Below the pieces are notes generated by a model. The model made no database searches. It worked only from the letters and a program-made list of their open reading frames with translations, and had not been told where the DNA came from. This document shows positions 33,235-43,340 of a DNA stretch of 64,000 bases, in pieces. The stretch spans positions 497,776 through 561,775 of the forward strand of contig CAJNDS010000580.1 in assembly GCA_905221605.1 (NCBI GenBank), in the 5' to 3' direction. Source of the DNA: Symbiodinium natans. Taxonomy: Eukaryota > Sar > Dinophyceae > Suessiales > Symbiodiniaceae. The translations under genes were made by a program, and so were the position numbers. Numbering within the stretch: position 1 is the stretch's first letter; every line of letters begins with the position of its first letter.

Positions 33235-33799
33235 AGAGCGCACGCCTTGTAGAGCCTTGGCCGGGACGCAGCGAGCGGGGGTTCCCTCACTAGGATGCCT
33301 AGGCAGAACAGGGTTTCCGGAAATAGGGGGGGTTTAGGGTTTAGGGCTTAGGGTTTAGGGTTCAGGGTTTAGGGTTTAGGGTTTAGGGTAAAGGGTTCAG
33401 GGTTTAGAGGCTGTTAGAGGTCCGTGGGGAGTCTTTAGGAGTGCCAAAGGTTAAACCCCAAACCCCAAACCCTAAACCCCAAACCCCAAACCCCAAACCC
33501 TAAACCCCAAACCCGAAGCGACTCTGAGTTACTGAGTTCAAATTTCCGGGTCAGCCTTTTCAGGCCGACGTCCCTAAGCCCGCAGCCGTGATCCTTCTTT
33601 GCGACACCTGGCTCGAAGTTTGTGGCATTCGGGTCTAGGCTTTAGGGTTTAGGGTTTAGGGTTTAGGGTTTCGGGTCCAGGGTTGAGGGTGTTGGGCGCA
33701 GAGTTGAGGGCTTAGGGCTGGGGAGTTTGGGGGCCAAGGCGTTTGGGAGCCTTGGCGGTTCGGCAAGATGACTTTGTCGCATGGAGTTGCAACCTCCCA
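33235..33799 (+). CDS. exon islands
   Basis: Islands 33235-33312, about 33560-33628 (DVPKPAAVILLCDTWLEVCG, after TTTTCAG) and 33733-33799 (GQGVWEPWRFGKMTLSHGVA) are separated by TTTAGGG and CCCCAAA tracts. The middle one has a hydrophobic strand-like core. No family recognised. Confidence 0.3.
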
Positions 33800-34098
33800 A
33801 GCCCCCCCAAACCCTGAAACCCCAAAGCTCAGGGTTTAGGGCTTATAGGGTTTAGGTATTCTACCTGAAGGTTTAGGGTCAGGGTTTAGGTTTTAGGGTT
33901 TAGGGTTTAGGTTTTAGGTTTTGGGGCCCCAAGGCTCTGCGCCCTAGAAGAGAGCACCCTCGAACACTCAGCCCCTGAAACCCCAAGACCTTGCGAAGCC
34001 GCAACCCCCTGGCCGCTGTACCGCTCTAGTTCCACTAGGGTGCGTAAAGGGGGGCATCGAAGTGCGTGCTTTAGGGTTTAGGGTTTAGGGCTTAGGGT

Positions 34099-34210
34099 GT
34101 AAGCTCCCCCATCATTGAGGCTATTCAGGGATACTTAAGCCTAACTAAGGTCATAAGGTTATTCAAGGGGGGAACCCTAGGGGGCTAGTATAGAGGGGGG
34201 GGTAGTAGGG
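34099..34210 (-). mobile_element. MITE family 'N', minus-strand copy
   Basis: In reverse complement, TCTATACTAGCCCCCTAGGG, then GAATAACCTTATGACCTTAG match the family copy at 27751-27880. A TTTGGGG array starts directly after it. Confidence 0.5.
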
Positions 34211-34218
34211 AAACCCTT

Positions 34219-34298
34219 GGGTTTGGGGTTTGGGGTTTGGGGTTTGGGGTTTGGGGTTTGGGGTTTGGGGTTTGGGGTTTGGGGTTTGGGGTTTGGGG
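34219..34298. repeat. homogeneous TTTGGGG variant array
   Basis: About 11 consecutive perfect TTTGGGG units. Ordinary TTTAGGG is absent inside, so this variant spread locally as a block. Confidence 0.9.
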
Positions 34299-34436
34299 TG
34301 GGTTTAGCGTTGGGTTTGGGCTTCAGGGGTTTGTAGGGCCTCTGGCGTTGAACAGGAAAGGGATCATTGTTGAGGGCTTCCCCTAAAGCCTCAACCCTAA
34401 GCCCATAAAACAATAACCACCCCGTCCACCCCCCCG

Positions 34437-34612
34437 CCCTAAACCCTAAACCCTAAACCCTAAACCCTAAACCCTAAACCCTAAACCCTAAACCCTAAAC
34501 CCTAAACCCTAAACCCTCAACCCTCAACCCTCAACCCTAAACCCTAAGCCCCAAGCCCCAAGCCCCAAGCCCCAAGCCCCAAGCCCCAAACCCTAAACCC
34601 TAAACCCTAAAC
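34437..34612. repeat. telomere-like array with CCCCAAG block
   Basis: CCCTAAA x10, CCCTCAA x3, CCCCAAG x6, then CCCTAAA again: successive homogenised blocks in one array. Confidence 0.9.
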
Positions 34613-34617
34613 CCCAG

Positions 34618-34925
34618 TCCGGAAAGGAGCAGGCGAAGATCTACACGAAGGCCATGGCATGGAATGATTCCAGGCGCCTTGAGCAGACCAAGGGCTTTGT
34701 GGTTTGGGGTTCAGGGTTTAAACCCGGAGCCATGAACCTCCAAAACCCTAAACCCTAAACCCTAAACCCTAAACCCTAAACCCTAAACCCTAAACCCTAA
34801 ACCTTAAACCCTAATCCCCAAACCACGAAGCCCTTCAACCCCTAAATCCTAGCTTCGAGTGCCCTGTCATGCGCAGGAAGGCGCCATGCTCCGCCACAGT
34901 GTACCAGAATGTGTTGATAGTTTAG
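34618..34925 (+). CDS. two exons ending TAG at 34925
   Basis: Exon 34618-34703 reads GKEQAKIYTKAMAWNDSRRL. Exon 34852-34925 reads CPVMRRKAPCSATVYQNVLI and ends TAG. A CCCTAAA array (34742-34815) lies between. Both are rich in charged and mixed residues and look genuinely coding; the joining phase is not proven. No family recognised. Confidence 0.4.
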
Positions 34926-34977
34926 TACAGTGAAAACATTGCATGAGAAATCCATGTCACGGAAGTGGGGTATTCTA

Positions 34978-35064
34978 AACCATAAACCCTAAACCCTAAA
35001 CCCTAAACCCTAAACCCTAAACCCTAAACCCTAAACCCTAAACCCTAAACCCTAAACCCTAAAC
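34978..35064. repeat. telomere-like array, CCCTAAA
   Basis: About 12 near-perfect units. Confidence 0.92.
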
Positions 35065-35099
35065 CCCTGAGTTTCTTAACTTCTGGTTCTCCATGTAAC

Positions 35100-35952
35100 C
35101 AGGGGGATTCGAGCCCGGGGCGTTCTGATTTTCTTCTTCGCTTTGCTTACAAGAGAGCACGCTTGTACCACAGGGCCAAATCCACACAGGCACAGGGGGG
35201 AGAGGGGGCAACCCTAAACCCTAAACCCTACACCCTAAACCCTAAACCCTAAACCCTAAACCCTAAACCGTGAACCCTGAACCCTGAACCCTGAACCCTG
35301 AACCCTGAACCCTGAACCCTAAACCCAACCCCTAAACCCTAAACCCTAACCCCCAAACCCTAAAGCTGGCGGGCCGCGGAGAGGTGACGGGCCGCAGACA
35401 GACACCATATACCATTTGGGTTTAGGGTTTAGGGTTTAGGGTTTAGGGTCTGGGGCCTCATCCCGTCCCGCAATCAACAGGGGACCTTCTTTCGTGAATG
35501 TGGTCCATACGCCCCTCAACGACCTAAACCCTAAACGCACTACGCCCAAACCCTAAACCCTAAACCCTAAACTCTAAACCCTAAACCCTAACCCTAAACC
35601 CTAAACCCTAAACCCTAAACCCTAAACCCTAAACCCTAAACCCTAAACCCTAAACCCTAAACCCTAAACCCTAAACCCTAAACCCTAAACCCTAAACCCT
35701 AAAACCGAAACCCTAAACCCTAAACCCTAAACCCTAAACCCTAAACCCTAAACCCTAAACCCTAAACCCTAAACCCTAAACCCTAAACCCTAAACCCTAA
35801 ACCCTAAACCCTAAACCCTAAACCCTAAACCCTAACCCTAAACCCTAAATCGGATTATAGAATAGTCTTGGTGTTTTCGGTTTAGGGCCTCGGGCAACTC
35901 TCCCAACGTCCTTCAACACCCTTTAGCCCTTGGATGGAGCCTTAAGATGAAC
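35100..35952 (+). CDS. exon islands ending TAA at 35952
   Basis: Candidate exons: 35100-35190 (DFLLRFAYKRARLYHRAKST, after TGTAACCAG), 35364-35417, 35450-35523 (LIPSRNQQGTFFRECGPYAP) and 35887-35952 (after GGTTTAG; ends TAA). A 310-bp CCCTAAA array fills the last intron. The first contains a TTCGAGCCC motif that looks like a tRNA T-loop but does not fold as one. No family recognised. Confidence 0.35.
35540..35850. repeat. long telomere-like array, CCCTAAA, about 310 bp
   Basis: About 44 units, one of the two longest and cleanest in the window, with a single interruption at about 35701. Confidence 0.95.
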
Positions 35953-36114
35953 CAACTGGTTTAGGGTTTAGGGGGGTTCGGGTTCAGGGTTTTGTGTTTC
36001 AGGGTTTCGGGTTTTAGGGCGTAGGGTTTAGGGTCTCAGGTTTACAGTTTAGGGGAAGGGCTTAGGGATTAGCCTTATTCAACGAGGCAGAGCCATTCCT
36101 TATTGGGGGCTGAT

Positions 36115-36290
36115 GAACAAAGCACATTCCATACTACACACACCAGAATGGATCCATTCCTTGGAACAGACTTTATGAGGTTGCAAAGGTTAGGCTAAAC
36201 CCCAGAACGTTAGCGCCGCCAGAAGCCTACAGCAGTACAAGCCCCGTTGTAAAAAGGTTAGACGTTTGGACCCAGAAGCCCTGTGTGTAA
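36115..36290 (+). CDS. 58-codon terminal exon, unknown protein
   Basis: The frame is open from about 36115 to TAA at 36288-36290. It reads KHIPYYTHQNGSIPWNRLYE, then VRLNPRTLAPPEAYSSTSPV, then KRLDVWTQKPCV. It contains no telomeric repeat apart from a chance CTAAACCCC. No family recognised. Confidence 0.42.
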
Positions 36291-36379
36291 ATCCTGAAAC
36301 CCTAAACCGCCTTCTTGGGGGAGCATACATGGTGCATATGGAAGGTACACATGGATCCATAGTAGGTGCCCTAAACCCT

Positions 36380-36533
36380 AAGACCCTAGACCCTAGACCC
36401 TAAACCCTAAACCCTAAACCCTAAACCCGAAACCCTAAACGCTAAACCCTAAACCCTAAACCCTAAACCCTAAACCCTAAAACCTTAACCCTAAACCCTA
36501 AACCCTAAACCCTAAACCCTAAACCCTAAACCC
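36380..36533. repeat. telomere-like array, CCCTAAA
   Basis: About 21 units with a few variants (CCCTAGA, CCCGAAA, CGCTAAA). Confidence 0.9.
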
Positions 36534-36580
36534 AGACTTTAGCCTCCTGACTAATCCCAAACCCTAAGACCCTGAGCTGC

Positions 36581-36787
36581 CAGGCCGGAGACGCCTTTTC
36601 CAGTCTACATGCTGAAGGTCGAGGCAGAGAAGGGCAGGGCTTGTGAGGGTTTAGGGTTTACGGTTTAGGGTTTAGGGTTTGGGGTTTAGGGTTTAGGGTT
36701 TAGGGTTTTTTGGGCCTTCAGGGGGTAGGGTCACAGCTCTCGCGCGACAAAAATGCTTACATCGGAGAACATAAACACCGTAAACCC
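36581..36787 (+). CDS. exon islands
   Basis: 36581-36643 (FPVYMLKVEAEKGRACE, ending before GTTTAGGG) and 36728-36787 (SQLSRDKNAYIGEHKHRK) flank a TTTAGGG tract. Confidence 0.28.
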
Positions 36788-36826
36788 TAAACCCAACACC
36801 CTAACCCTAAACTCTCTCTATACATA

Positions 36827-36927
36827 TGGGTATTTCTCCGCATAGGAGTACCCTTAATATACCCCCCAAATAGTATCATCCTTACCCTTATTATAGGAAC
36901 CCCCAAGAGGGGTCGCACCGGCGGCTG
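36827..36927 (-). mobile_element. MITE family 'E' with perfect 8-bp TSD
   Basis: TATACATA occurs at 36819-36826 and 36928-36935, flanking 101 bp whose ends (TGGGTATTTCTCCG and, inverted, CCGGTGCGACC) and interior (AGTATCATCCTTACCCTTAT in reverse) belong to family E. Confidence 0.65.
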
Positions 36928-37099
36928 TATACATACTTGGTATATTTCGCCCTTCCCGTAATCAGCAAAACAACATAGGCATACAGATTTGGGGGGGTAC
37001 CACAAAATGCTTCCCCCACCGTTTTCGGCCTTCAAACCTCTGAAGATACGCTTTTACGGATGTCCCCTGGCTGAATCAATCTGAAAGTACTGCGTCGTT

Positions 37100-37405
37100 A
37101 TGCACAAAAGACTTCTGGATGTCGCTAGTCTAGGCTGTAGAGGACACAAATCTACATTTCTGGAGATAGGTCAGCTATCTGAGAAGTCATGGCTCAAAAG
37201 GCGATTCATAAGTTACTTCCACCTATTTTTATTTTATCAAAAGGTGCTAGTTGTTTATGGTATCTTGGGGCTATTTCATGTAGATGATGTGGTGAAACTC
37301 GGACGAATAGAACTTCTTAGATTAGTAATGACTAATTCTTTTGTTTATCATCTTGGTGCCCCTCCCTACTTTAAACTGCGGACCACTTCACGAATTCGAT
37401 TTTGA
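37100..37405 (+). CDS. 101-aa ORF, unknown, AT-rich
   Basis: It runs ATG to TGA without repeat content. It is basic and hydrophobic (RRFISYFHLFLFYQKVLVVY) and AT-richer than nearby islands. It could be a small gene, an exon, or part of a mobile element ORF. No motif recognised. Confidence 0.33.
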   Translation: MHKRLLDVASLGCRGHKSTFLEIGQLSEKSWLKRRFISYFHLFLFYQKVLVVYGILGLFHVDDVVKLGRIELLRLVMTNSFVYHLGAPPYFKLRTTSRIRF

Positions 37406-37604
37406 GTGGAGGCTGTGTAAATTTGCTAAAGCACTCAGACTATTAACCGGCCGTCTGATTCGAAACCACACACACATGAACGCAACTTAAACACAGAACC
37501 CAATGGCCTTTTTAAACGCGTAATGGGTTAAGAAGCATCGAGGCTCATTAGGCCCATAGGTTGTCCCAATAGCTGTCCTTCATTCTCTTGCGTTTCCCTC
37601 GGCT

Positions 37605-37724
37605 GTAACTTTAGATCCTTAGCCTTTTTGGATTTATTGGGTTTCTTAATAACCCTAAACCCTAAATCCTCAACCCTAAACCCTAAAAGTTTAATTTGTA
37701 GCCACCCTTCTGAGTGCAGCCAAG
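37605..37724 (+). mobile_element. dispersed element 'A', copy interrupted by telomeric repeat
   Basis: It begins GTAACTTTAGATCCTTAGCC and ends GAGTGCAGCCAAG like the copies at 39051 and 61197. At 37650-37688 about 35 bp of CCCTAAA-type repeat replace the 15 or so bases (CAGGGCAGCTGAAAT) present in the other two. The right junction lies on a shared CTAAAA. Starts of GTAA or GCAA and the AAG end are intron-like. Confidence 0.7.
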
Positions 37725-37728
37725 ATGC

Positions 37729-37808
37729 TGGGAGTCCTTAAACGGGGTTCTAGTAGGGGGTGCTATGATCCCTCTGAATGACTCTTAGTATAAGGGGGAC
37801 CATCCCAA
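37729..37808 (-). mobile_element. MITE family 'M', minus-strand copy
   Basis: In reverse complement it starts TTGGGATGGTCCCCCTTATA, then CTAAGAGTC, and contains CACCCCCTACTAG, matching the insert at 6060. It abuts element A. Confidence 0.55.
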
Positions 37809-37825
37809 GGCTGACCTTCACTTAG

Positions 37826-37935
37826 GGTTTAGGGTTTAGGGTTTAGGGTTTAGGGTTTAGGGTTTAGGGTTTAGGGTTTAGGGTTTAGGGTTTAGGGTTT
37901 AGGGTCTAGGGTCTAGGGTCTAGGGTTTAGGGTTC
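37826..37935. repeat. telomere-like array, TTTAGGG
   Basis: About 15 units with a TCTAGGG trio near the right end. Confidence 0.92.
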
Positions 37936-38017
37936 TGTCAAATCAAGTCAAATGAACGAGATTGTCTGCATCTTAGGGGGAGAACGAATGTTAAGTTGCC
38001 CGCGTGCTTCCAGGAAT

Positions 38018-38124
38018 CCTAGGTAAGATAAGGGGGCCCTCAAAAGGGAACCCCTTCCGAACCCTCTTCTAGCTCTCTTAAGCAGGGACCTTATTCAGAG
38101 GGTCTATATCCCCAAGGGTCCCCG
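38018..38124. mobile_element. dispersed element 'H', copy 2
   Basis: GGGACCTTATTCAGAGGGTC, then TATATCCCCAAGGGTCCCC match 25721-25833. Confidence 0.5.
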
Positions 38125-38261
38125 TAATCTGTTCACGAAAGAAAGGAGAAGCTACTTGGGTTTCAAGACCATTTTGACGTGTTTTGGCAATGTGTAGGGA
38201 TTAGGGTTTAGGGTTTAGGGTTTAGGGTTTAGGGGAAACAGCTCCATGACAGCAAAGCAAA

Positions 38262-38435
38262 ATGCTACCCTCGACATCTTTCTACGTGGGGGAGAAGAAC
38301 GTTGAATTGCAGAATTTTGCTTCCAAGAAGTTCTGTTTTCGCCATGAAGGACAGTATGTTTGGCTTTCAAAGCTTTTGTTATGCTTTGCAAGTATCAGAA
38401 CAAATACTAGCCCATCCTTACATGCATTAAGTTAA
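38262..38435 (+). CDS. 57-aa ORF, unknown
   Basis: It runs from ATG to TAA: MLPSTSFYVGEKNVELQNFA, then KKFCFRHEGQYVWLSKLLLC. It contains no repeat and looks protein-like. It could be a short gene or a first exon in the 0.9-kb telomere-free stretch 38235-39140. The rest of that stretch shows no other convincing ORF. Confidence 0.33.
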   Translation: MLPSTSFYVGEKNVELQNFASKKFCFRHEGQYVWLSKLLLCFASIRTNTSPSLHALS

Positions 38436-39050
38436 GTTAAACTTTGAGGGCCCTTGGACAGTTTCACGATTGAAACCATGTGTTTGAAACACAGCAATGC
38501 ATATTTAGCAGTTTCTTGATAAAATATGAACGGCCAATAATGTAGCAGTGGCCCCTTCTTTGGTCAACCAGAATTTAAGTTCCCCAAGTTCAAAGGACAG
38601 ATCACTTTGCTGAATTGGTTAACATGGTTAGGGTTGAATTGCTTATACGACTATCTGGTTGTTTTATTGCCTTAAAGTCATGACTCAACTTAACTCCCAT
38701 TTGCATGGCATTTAAGCACATAGTTTATGGGTTTCAGGGGGATGTCAGTGCAACATTCCGCAGTTTTTCAATATTCCGTATCTTTACGCGAGAATAGTGG
38801 TGCTTCCATGTATTTAGGAGTCCAAAACGGACGGGACCAATCCCGAGAGAGTTGAAGGAATCCGAGAAGTCACAACGGCCGTAAACCCACTCAACGGACT
38901 CACTAAACCAACGTTTTTTGGAAGCATGCCGGCAAAAAAAACGCCTGACAGCAATTTATGACAACTAACTAACAAACTTTGTTCGGGGTGCCGGCAGCCC
39001 GCCAAATTGACAGGGCAACAGCAAATCATGATTTTACTTTGTGGTGCTTT

Positions 39051-39144
39051 GCAACTTTAGATCCTTAGCCTTTTTGGGTTTATTGGGTTTCTTCATACGG
39101 CAGCTAAAATTTTAATTATAGCCACCCTTCTGAGTGCAGCCAAG
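39051..39144 (+). mobile_element. dispersed element 'A', uninterrupted copy
   Basis: 94 bp from GCAACTTTAGATCC to GCAGCCAAG, with TACGGCAGCTAAAAT in the middle where the 37.6-kb copy holds telomeric repeat. Confidence 0.7.
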
Positions 39145-39745
39145 TTTATGTTGTGTGATTCCCATCGCTTTCGGAGAATGATGGAGAATGTCCTGCCGGG
39201 ATCAGAAGGCCGATCGAGGACTCCTACTACGAATAATAATAACAACAATAATGCACATAACATAATAGAATATACTATAATATAGTTTAATGTAATTTAA
39301 TATCACATAATATACTATAATACAGTATAATCTAATCTAAAATAAAATAATATAATATAATATAATATAGTATAGTATAATGGCAGGGCCCCTCTGCTGA
39401 ACTTGAGAGCGGCTTGCTGAGGTCCAGGCCTGAGCAGGACGAAACAGCAAGGAACGACGGCGGATCAATGGGGCGTGGGTGGGAGCACCCGCCCATATAT
39501 ATATACGCCCATATATATATATATAGATATGTATACGAATGTATATCTATCTATCTATCCGTATATATATATATATATAATCATAACAGCAATACTAGTA
39601 CAAATGTAATAAGAATAGCAGTAGTAATGATCATGATTGTCACAATAATCACAATCACAATCAAAATAATCAAAATAATAGCAAATAATAATCGTAGCAA
39701 GAATAATAATACTAATAATGATACTACGACGACGACTAAGACGAC

Positions 39746-39831
<86 letters not shown>
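39746..39831. repeat. (ACT)n trinucleotide array
   Basis: About 28 perfect units. The poly-Tyr and poly-Val ORFs are artefacts. Confidence 0.95.
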
Positions 39832-39832
<1 letters not shown>

Positions 39833-39940
39833 GTAGTAATAACAGTAGTAACAATAATGCACATAACAGAAAATAATATAATATAGTACGCCAGGGCCAA
39901 GAGGTTGAGAGTCTAGGGTTCAGGATTCAGAATGTACAGA

Positions 39941-40040
39941 TTGGGATGTTCCCCCTTATCCTAACAGTCCGAAAAGGGATGATACTAGGGGGAGTATAGT
40001 ACCCAATTAAGGACTGTTAGTATAAGGGAGAACCTCCCAA
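39941..40040. mobile_element. MITE family 'M', full-length copy with about 16-bp duplication
   Basis: Inverted ends of about 30 bp (TTGGGATGTTCCCCCTTATC and, inverted, TTGGGAGGTTCTCCCTTATA), each continuing to CTAACAGTCC. The flanks ATTCAGAATGTACAGA (39925-39940) and ATTTAGAATGTGCAGA (40041-40056) agree at 14 of 16 bases, a likely target-site duplication. Confidence 0.7.
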
Positions 40041-40212
40041 ATTTAGAATGTGCAGAGTTTAGAGGGTTCAGGGCTGAGGGTTTAGGTTCTCTAGGGTGTG
40101 CAGGGTTCGGTAGGCTTTAGTATAACCCTAAACCCTAACCCTAAACCCTCAACCCTAAACCCTAAACCCCAAACCCTAAACCCTAAACCCTACACCCTAC
40201 ACACCTAAACCC

Positions 40213-42699
40213 ATGCACAGGAGGAGAGCTGGCAAGACCAGTTGGAGGAGATCTGTCGCACCATCGTAGGAAGGTCAGGGTGGCTTGGACGAAAGAAGGC
40301 TTCCTTGGAGGTTCCTGGTACTTCGGGTTTAGGGTTTAGGGTTTAGGGTTTAGGGTTTAGGGTTTAGGGGTACTTATTCTCCGAATGCTGACTGTACTTT
40401 TTCACCCACATATCACCATGTTCGGGCATTCAAGGGGCTTGTAAGTGGTTACCACAAGGTCCTAAGACCGGATCCCCTATCACACATTTATTGTTAAACC
40501 CTAGCCCTACACCCTCGACCCGAAAACCCTAAGCCCTAAACCCTCAACCCTAGACTGGAACAAGATCTGCAGCACCAACTCTGGTTTTCGTTTCCTTGTC
40601 CGGTCGGGCTTTTCTGCTCCAACTCTACTGAGAATCCTAGTTTTGGAATAGCAACACTTGCCCGGAAGGCCCCAACACCCTCAGGTTCAAGGAGGACTGC
40701 AATCTGCACCCTAAACCCTAAACCCTAAACCCTAAACCCTAAACCCTAAACCCTAAACCCTAAACCCTAAACCCTAAACCCTAAACCCTAAACCCTAAAC
40801 CCTAAACCCTAAACCCTAAACCCTAAACCCTAAACCCTAAACCCTAAACCCTAAACCCTAAACCCTAAACCCTAAACCCTAAACCCTAAACCCTAAACCC
40901 TAAACCCTAAACCCTGAACCCTAAACCCTAAACCCTAAACCCTAAATACCAAGCCCTAAACCCTCAACCCTATGCTTGAGTGGCCCTTAAGGGGTTTTGG
41001 GTCAGCTATGTGCCTGAGAGGGCCCAGAGTCGACTAGGGCCATCATAGGTTTGTTTGGGTTTAGGGTTTGGGGTTTGGGGTTTAGGGTTTAGGGTTTAGG
41101 GTTTGGGGTTTAGGGTTTAGGGTTTAGGGTTTAGGGTTTAGGGTTTAGGGTTTAGGGTTTAGGGCTGATGAGGTCTAGTTGGGGCCCTCCTGAGAGCCCA
41201 CGAGAGCGGTTTGTTGTTTAGGGCTTAGGGTTTACGATTGGCATGGGCCAGCGATTCGCTCCTTGAAATCACTAGGGTTTAGGGTTTAGGGTTTAGGGTT
41301 CAGGGTGGTAACCCCACCCTCCCAGAATCCCTTTCCATTTGAGTCATGTATCCATTCTTCATTCTTGACTCGGCACTATCTACCTGCGTGCTTCCAGAAA
41401 CTTCCTCTTCCTAAAGATTTGACTTCGTGTTTTGTGTGAGGGGTACCCCAGATAGGGTCAGGTCCTCGGGGGGTCCAGGCGCGGCGCAGAAAGGTGCCAG
41501 CGTGACGTGTCAGGATGGGTTTTGAGGGTCATAAACCCTAAACCCTAAACCCTAAACCCTAAACCCTAAACCCTAAACCCTAAACCCTAAACCCCAAACC
41601 CTAAACCCTAAACCCCAAACCCTAAACCCTAAACCCTAAACCCTAAACCCTAAACCCTCGGTCCATCCAAGGGAGACGCCGAAGGCCCAGCCGAAAACGC
41701 AGGCGGGGCGAGTTGAGTTGAGCACGCCTCACGCCCTTAGTACACAGACCCTACATGTAGTGACCCTAAACCCTAAACCCTAAACCCTAAACCCTAAACC
41801 CTAAACCCTTAACCCTTAACCCTAAACCCTAAACCCTTAACCCTTAACCCTAAACCCTCAACCCTCAACCCTAAACCCTAAACCCTAAACCCTACACCCT
41901 AAACCCTACTTTGAGTAGGAATGGACTCATGTCTCTGGACTTCTCGGCGGTTCACTGGTCAGCTGTCTTGCGTCTGCTCCCTAAGGGTTTAGGGTTTAGG
42001 GTTTAGGGTTTAGGGTTGGAGTTGAAGATAGGGCCTTAGACTACACCCTAAACCTGGAACCCTAAACACTGACCCCTGACCCCCCCCAGCCCAGAACCCT
42101 AAACCCTGAACCCTAAACCCTAAACCTTGAGCCCGAAGCCCTAAACCCTAAACCCTAAACCCTAAACCCTAAACCCTAAACCCTAAACCCTAAACCATGA
42201 GGGTTCCCACATCGCAGATTCAGAGGAGGAGCCCCAAAGGTGAACAAGCCTTGGACGCCCAGCGCTCTGCACAAATACCTTTGATTGTTGAGTCGGGTTC
42301 AGGGTTCAGGGTGTAGGCTTCAGGGTTCAGGATTTTTAGGGTTTAGGGTTTAGGGTTTAGGGTTTGGGGTTCAGGGTAGGGCCTAGAGGGCTTTGGCGGA
42401 GATGATCCCTGGAGTTGTCTACAGGCAGCACCATCTGCGCCCTCGGCGCAGATTCCTGCGGAGGTGCTGCGGAGTCCTCCAGAGAGGGGGGCGTTTCAAG
42501 TTAGGGTTTAGGGTTTGGGGTTTAGGGTTTGGGGTTTGAGGTTTAGGGTTTGGGGTTTGGGGTGTAGGGTTTAGGGTTCAGGGTTTCGCGTTGCTGCTCT
42601 AAACCGGAAAACCCAACTAAACCACAAACCCCAAACCCTGAACCCTAGACCCGAAACTGTACCTCTGAGTTCAAGCCTCCAATTGCGCAAGGCGTCTAG
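40213..42699 (+). CDS. exon islands, one or more genes, ending TAG at 42699
   Basis: Candidate exons: 40213-40326 (38 codons, EESWQDQLEEICRTIVGRSG, ending before GTTTAGGG), 40552-40710 (two frames open), 40977-41050, 41168-41215, 41231-41273, 41400-41441, 41460-41525, 41659-41713 (KGDAEGPAENAGGAS), 41920-41983 (LMSLDFSAVHWSAVLRLLPK), 42196-42278, 42425-42500 (SAQIPAEVLRSPPERGAF) and 42655-42699 (NCTSEFKPPIAQGV, then TAG). Several frames meet stops at 41441 and 41525, so at least two genes are likely. The 40213 exon is the most convincing, acidic then basic. No family recognised. Confidence 0.35.
40709..40947. repeat. long telomere-like array, CCCTAAA, about 240 bp
   Basis: About 34 units, nearly perfect. 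Confidence 0.95.
41056..41163. repeat. telomere-like array, TTTAGGG
   Basis: About 15 units with some TTTGGGG at the left. Confidence 0.92.
41531..41910. repeat. telomere-like arrays around an exon island
   Basis: CCCTAAA lies at 41531-41658 and again at 41760-41910, the latter with CCCTTAA doublets. Confidence 0.9.
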
Positions 42700-42774
42700 C
42701 CCTAAACCCTAAACCCTAAAAACTAAACCCTAAACCCTAATGTAGAACCAGCCACAGGGGGGGGGGGAGGGGAG

Positions 42775-43340
42775 GGTGGGCAAGCTCGACCTTCACCCTC
42801 AATTGCCCAAAGGAAGGCCCAATACCAAAATGAAGGGTTCAGGGTTCAGGGTTTAGGGTTTAGGGTTTAGGGTTTGGGGTTTGGGGCTTGGGTTTCGGGC
42901 TAAGGGTACAGGTTTAGGGCATAAGAGGCTTAGGGTTGAGATGCCCAACACTGTCAAAACCCTGAACTAGGCCTCCAACCCAGAAATTTCCTGAATGTCT
43001 AGAGGGTCCCGAAACCCTAAACCCTTAAACCCTAAACCCTAAACATTCTGGAGGTGGATGAAACCACCCATGAACCTAACCTGGAACTCCAAACCTTACG
43101 AGAGTTTTGGGTTTCGGGTTTAGCGTCCCTGAACCCGAAAAGCAACCCCAGACCCTAGCTGCATGAGGGGCCAAGCTCCGCGTCGGCCTGGATTGGTGGC
43201 AGCCGCTTTTCTTCGGAGTTTGGGGCGGCTTACACGGTTTAGGGTTTAGGGTTTAGGGTTTAGGGTTTGAGAGATCAAGCCCTCGAAGCCCTAAACCGGC
43301 TCTGCTCCAAGCCTCCAATTCCCTCCTCTCAAGCTTGCCC
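42775..43340 (+). CDS. exon islands
   Basis: 42775-42833 (KLDLHPQLPKGRPNTKMK), 43046-43106 (LEVDETTHEPNLELQTLRE), 43164-43237 (SAWIGGSRFSSEFGAAYT, ending ACACG before GTTTAGGG, the same donor context as 3388) and 43275-43340 (DQALEALNRLCSKPPIPSSQ). In my preferred frames the 43237/43275 junction does not keep phase, so at least one frame or boundary is wrong. Confidence 0.33.

Larger units (their letters stand above)
39145..40212. other. microsatellite-rich spacer
   Basis: It has AT-rich AATAATATA sequence (39230-39370), an open island 39405-39480 (RSRPEQDETARNDGG), TA-rich repeats (39485-39580), (ACT)n at 39746-39831, the family M element at 39941-40040 and a degenerate CCCTAAA tract (40125-40205). 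No gene is firm. Confidence 0.45.

Noticed and set aside
35095-35190. tRNA gene suggested by TTCGAGCCC and TGTGGTACAAG in reverse
   Set aside because: The T-stem has only three pairs, the anticodon stem does not pair, and the + strand reads as a better exon.
36188-36204. 17-nt intron GTTAGGCTAAACCCCAG
   Set aside because: The frame reads straight through it without a stop to a natural end, so no intron is needed.
39414-39854. Poly-Tyr and poly-Val ORFs
   Set aside because: Translation of (ACT)n; only the first 25 or so residues of the + ORF are unique sequence.
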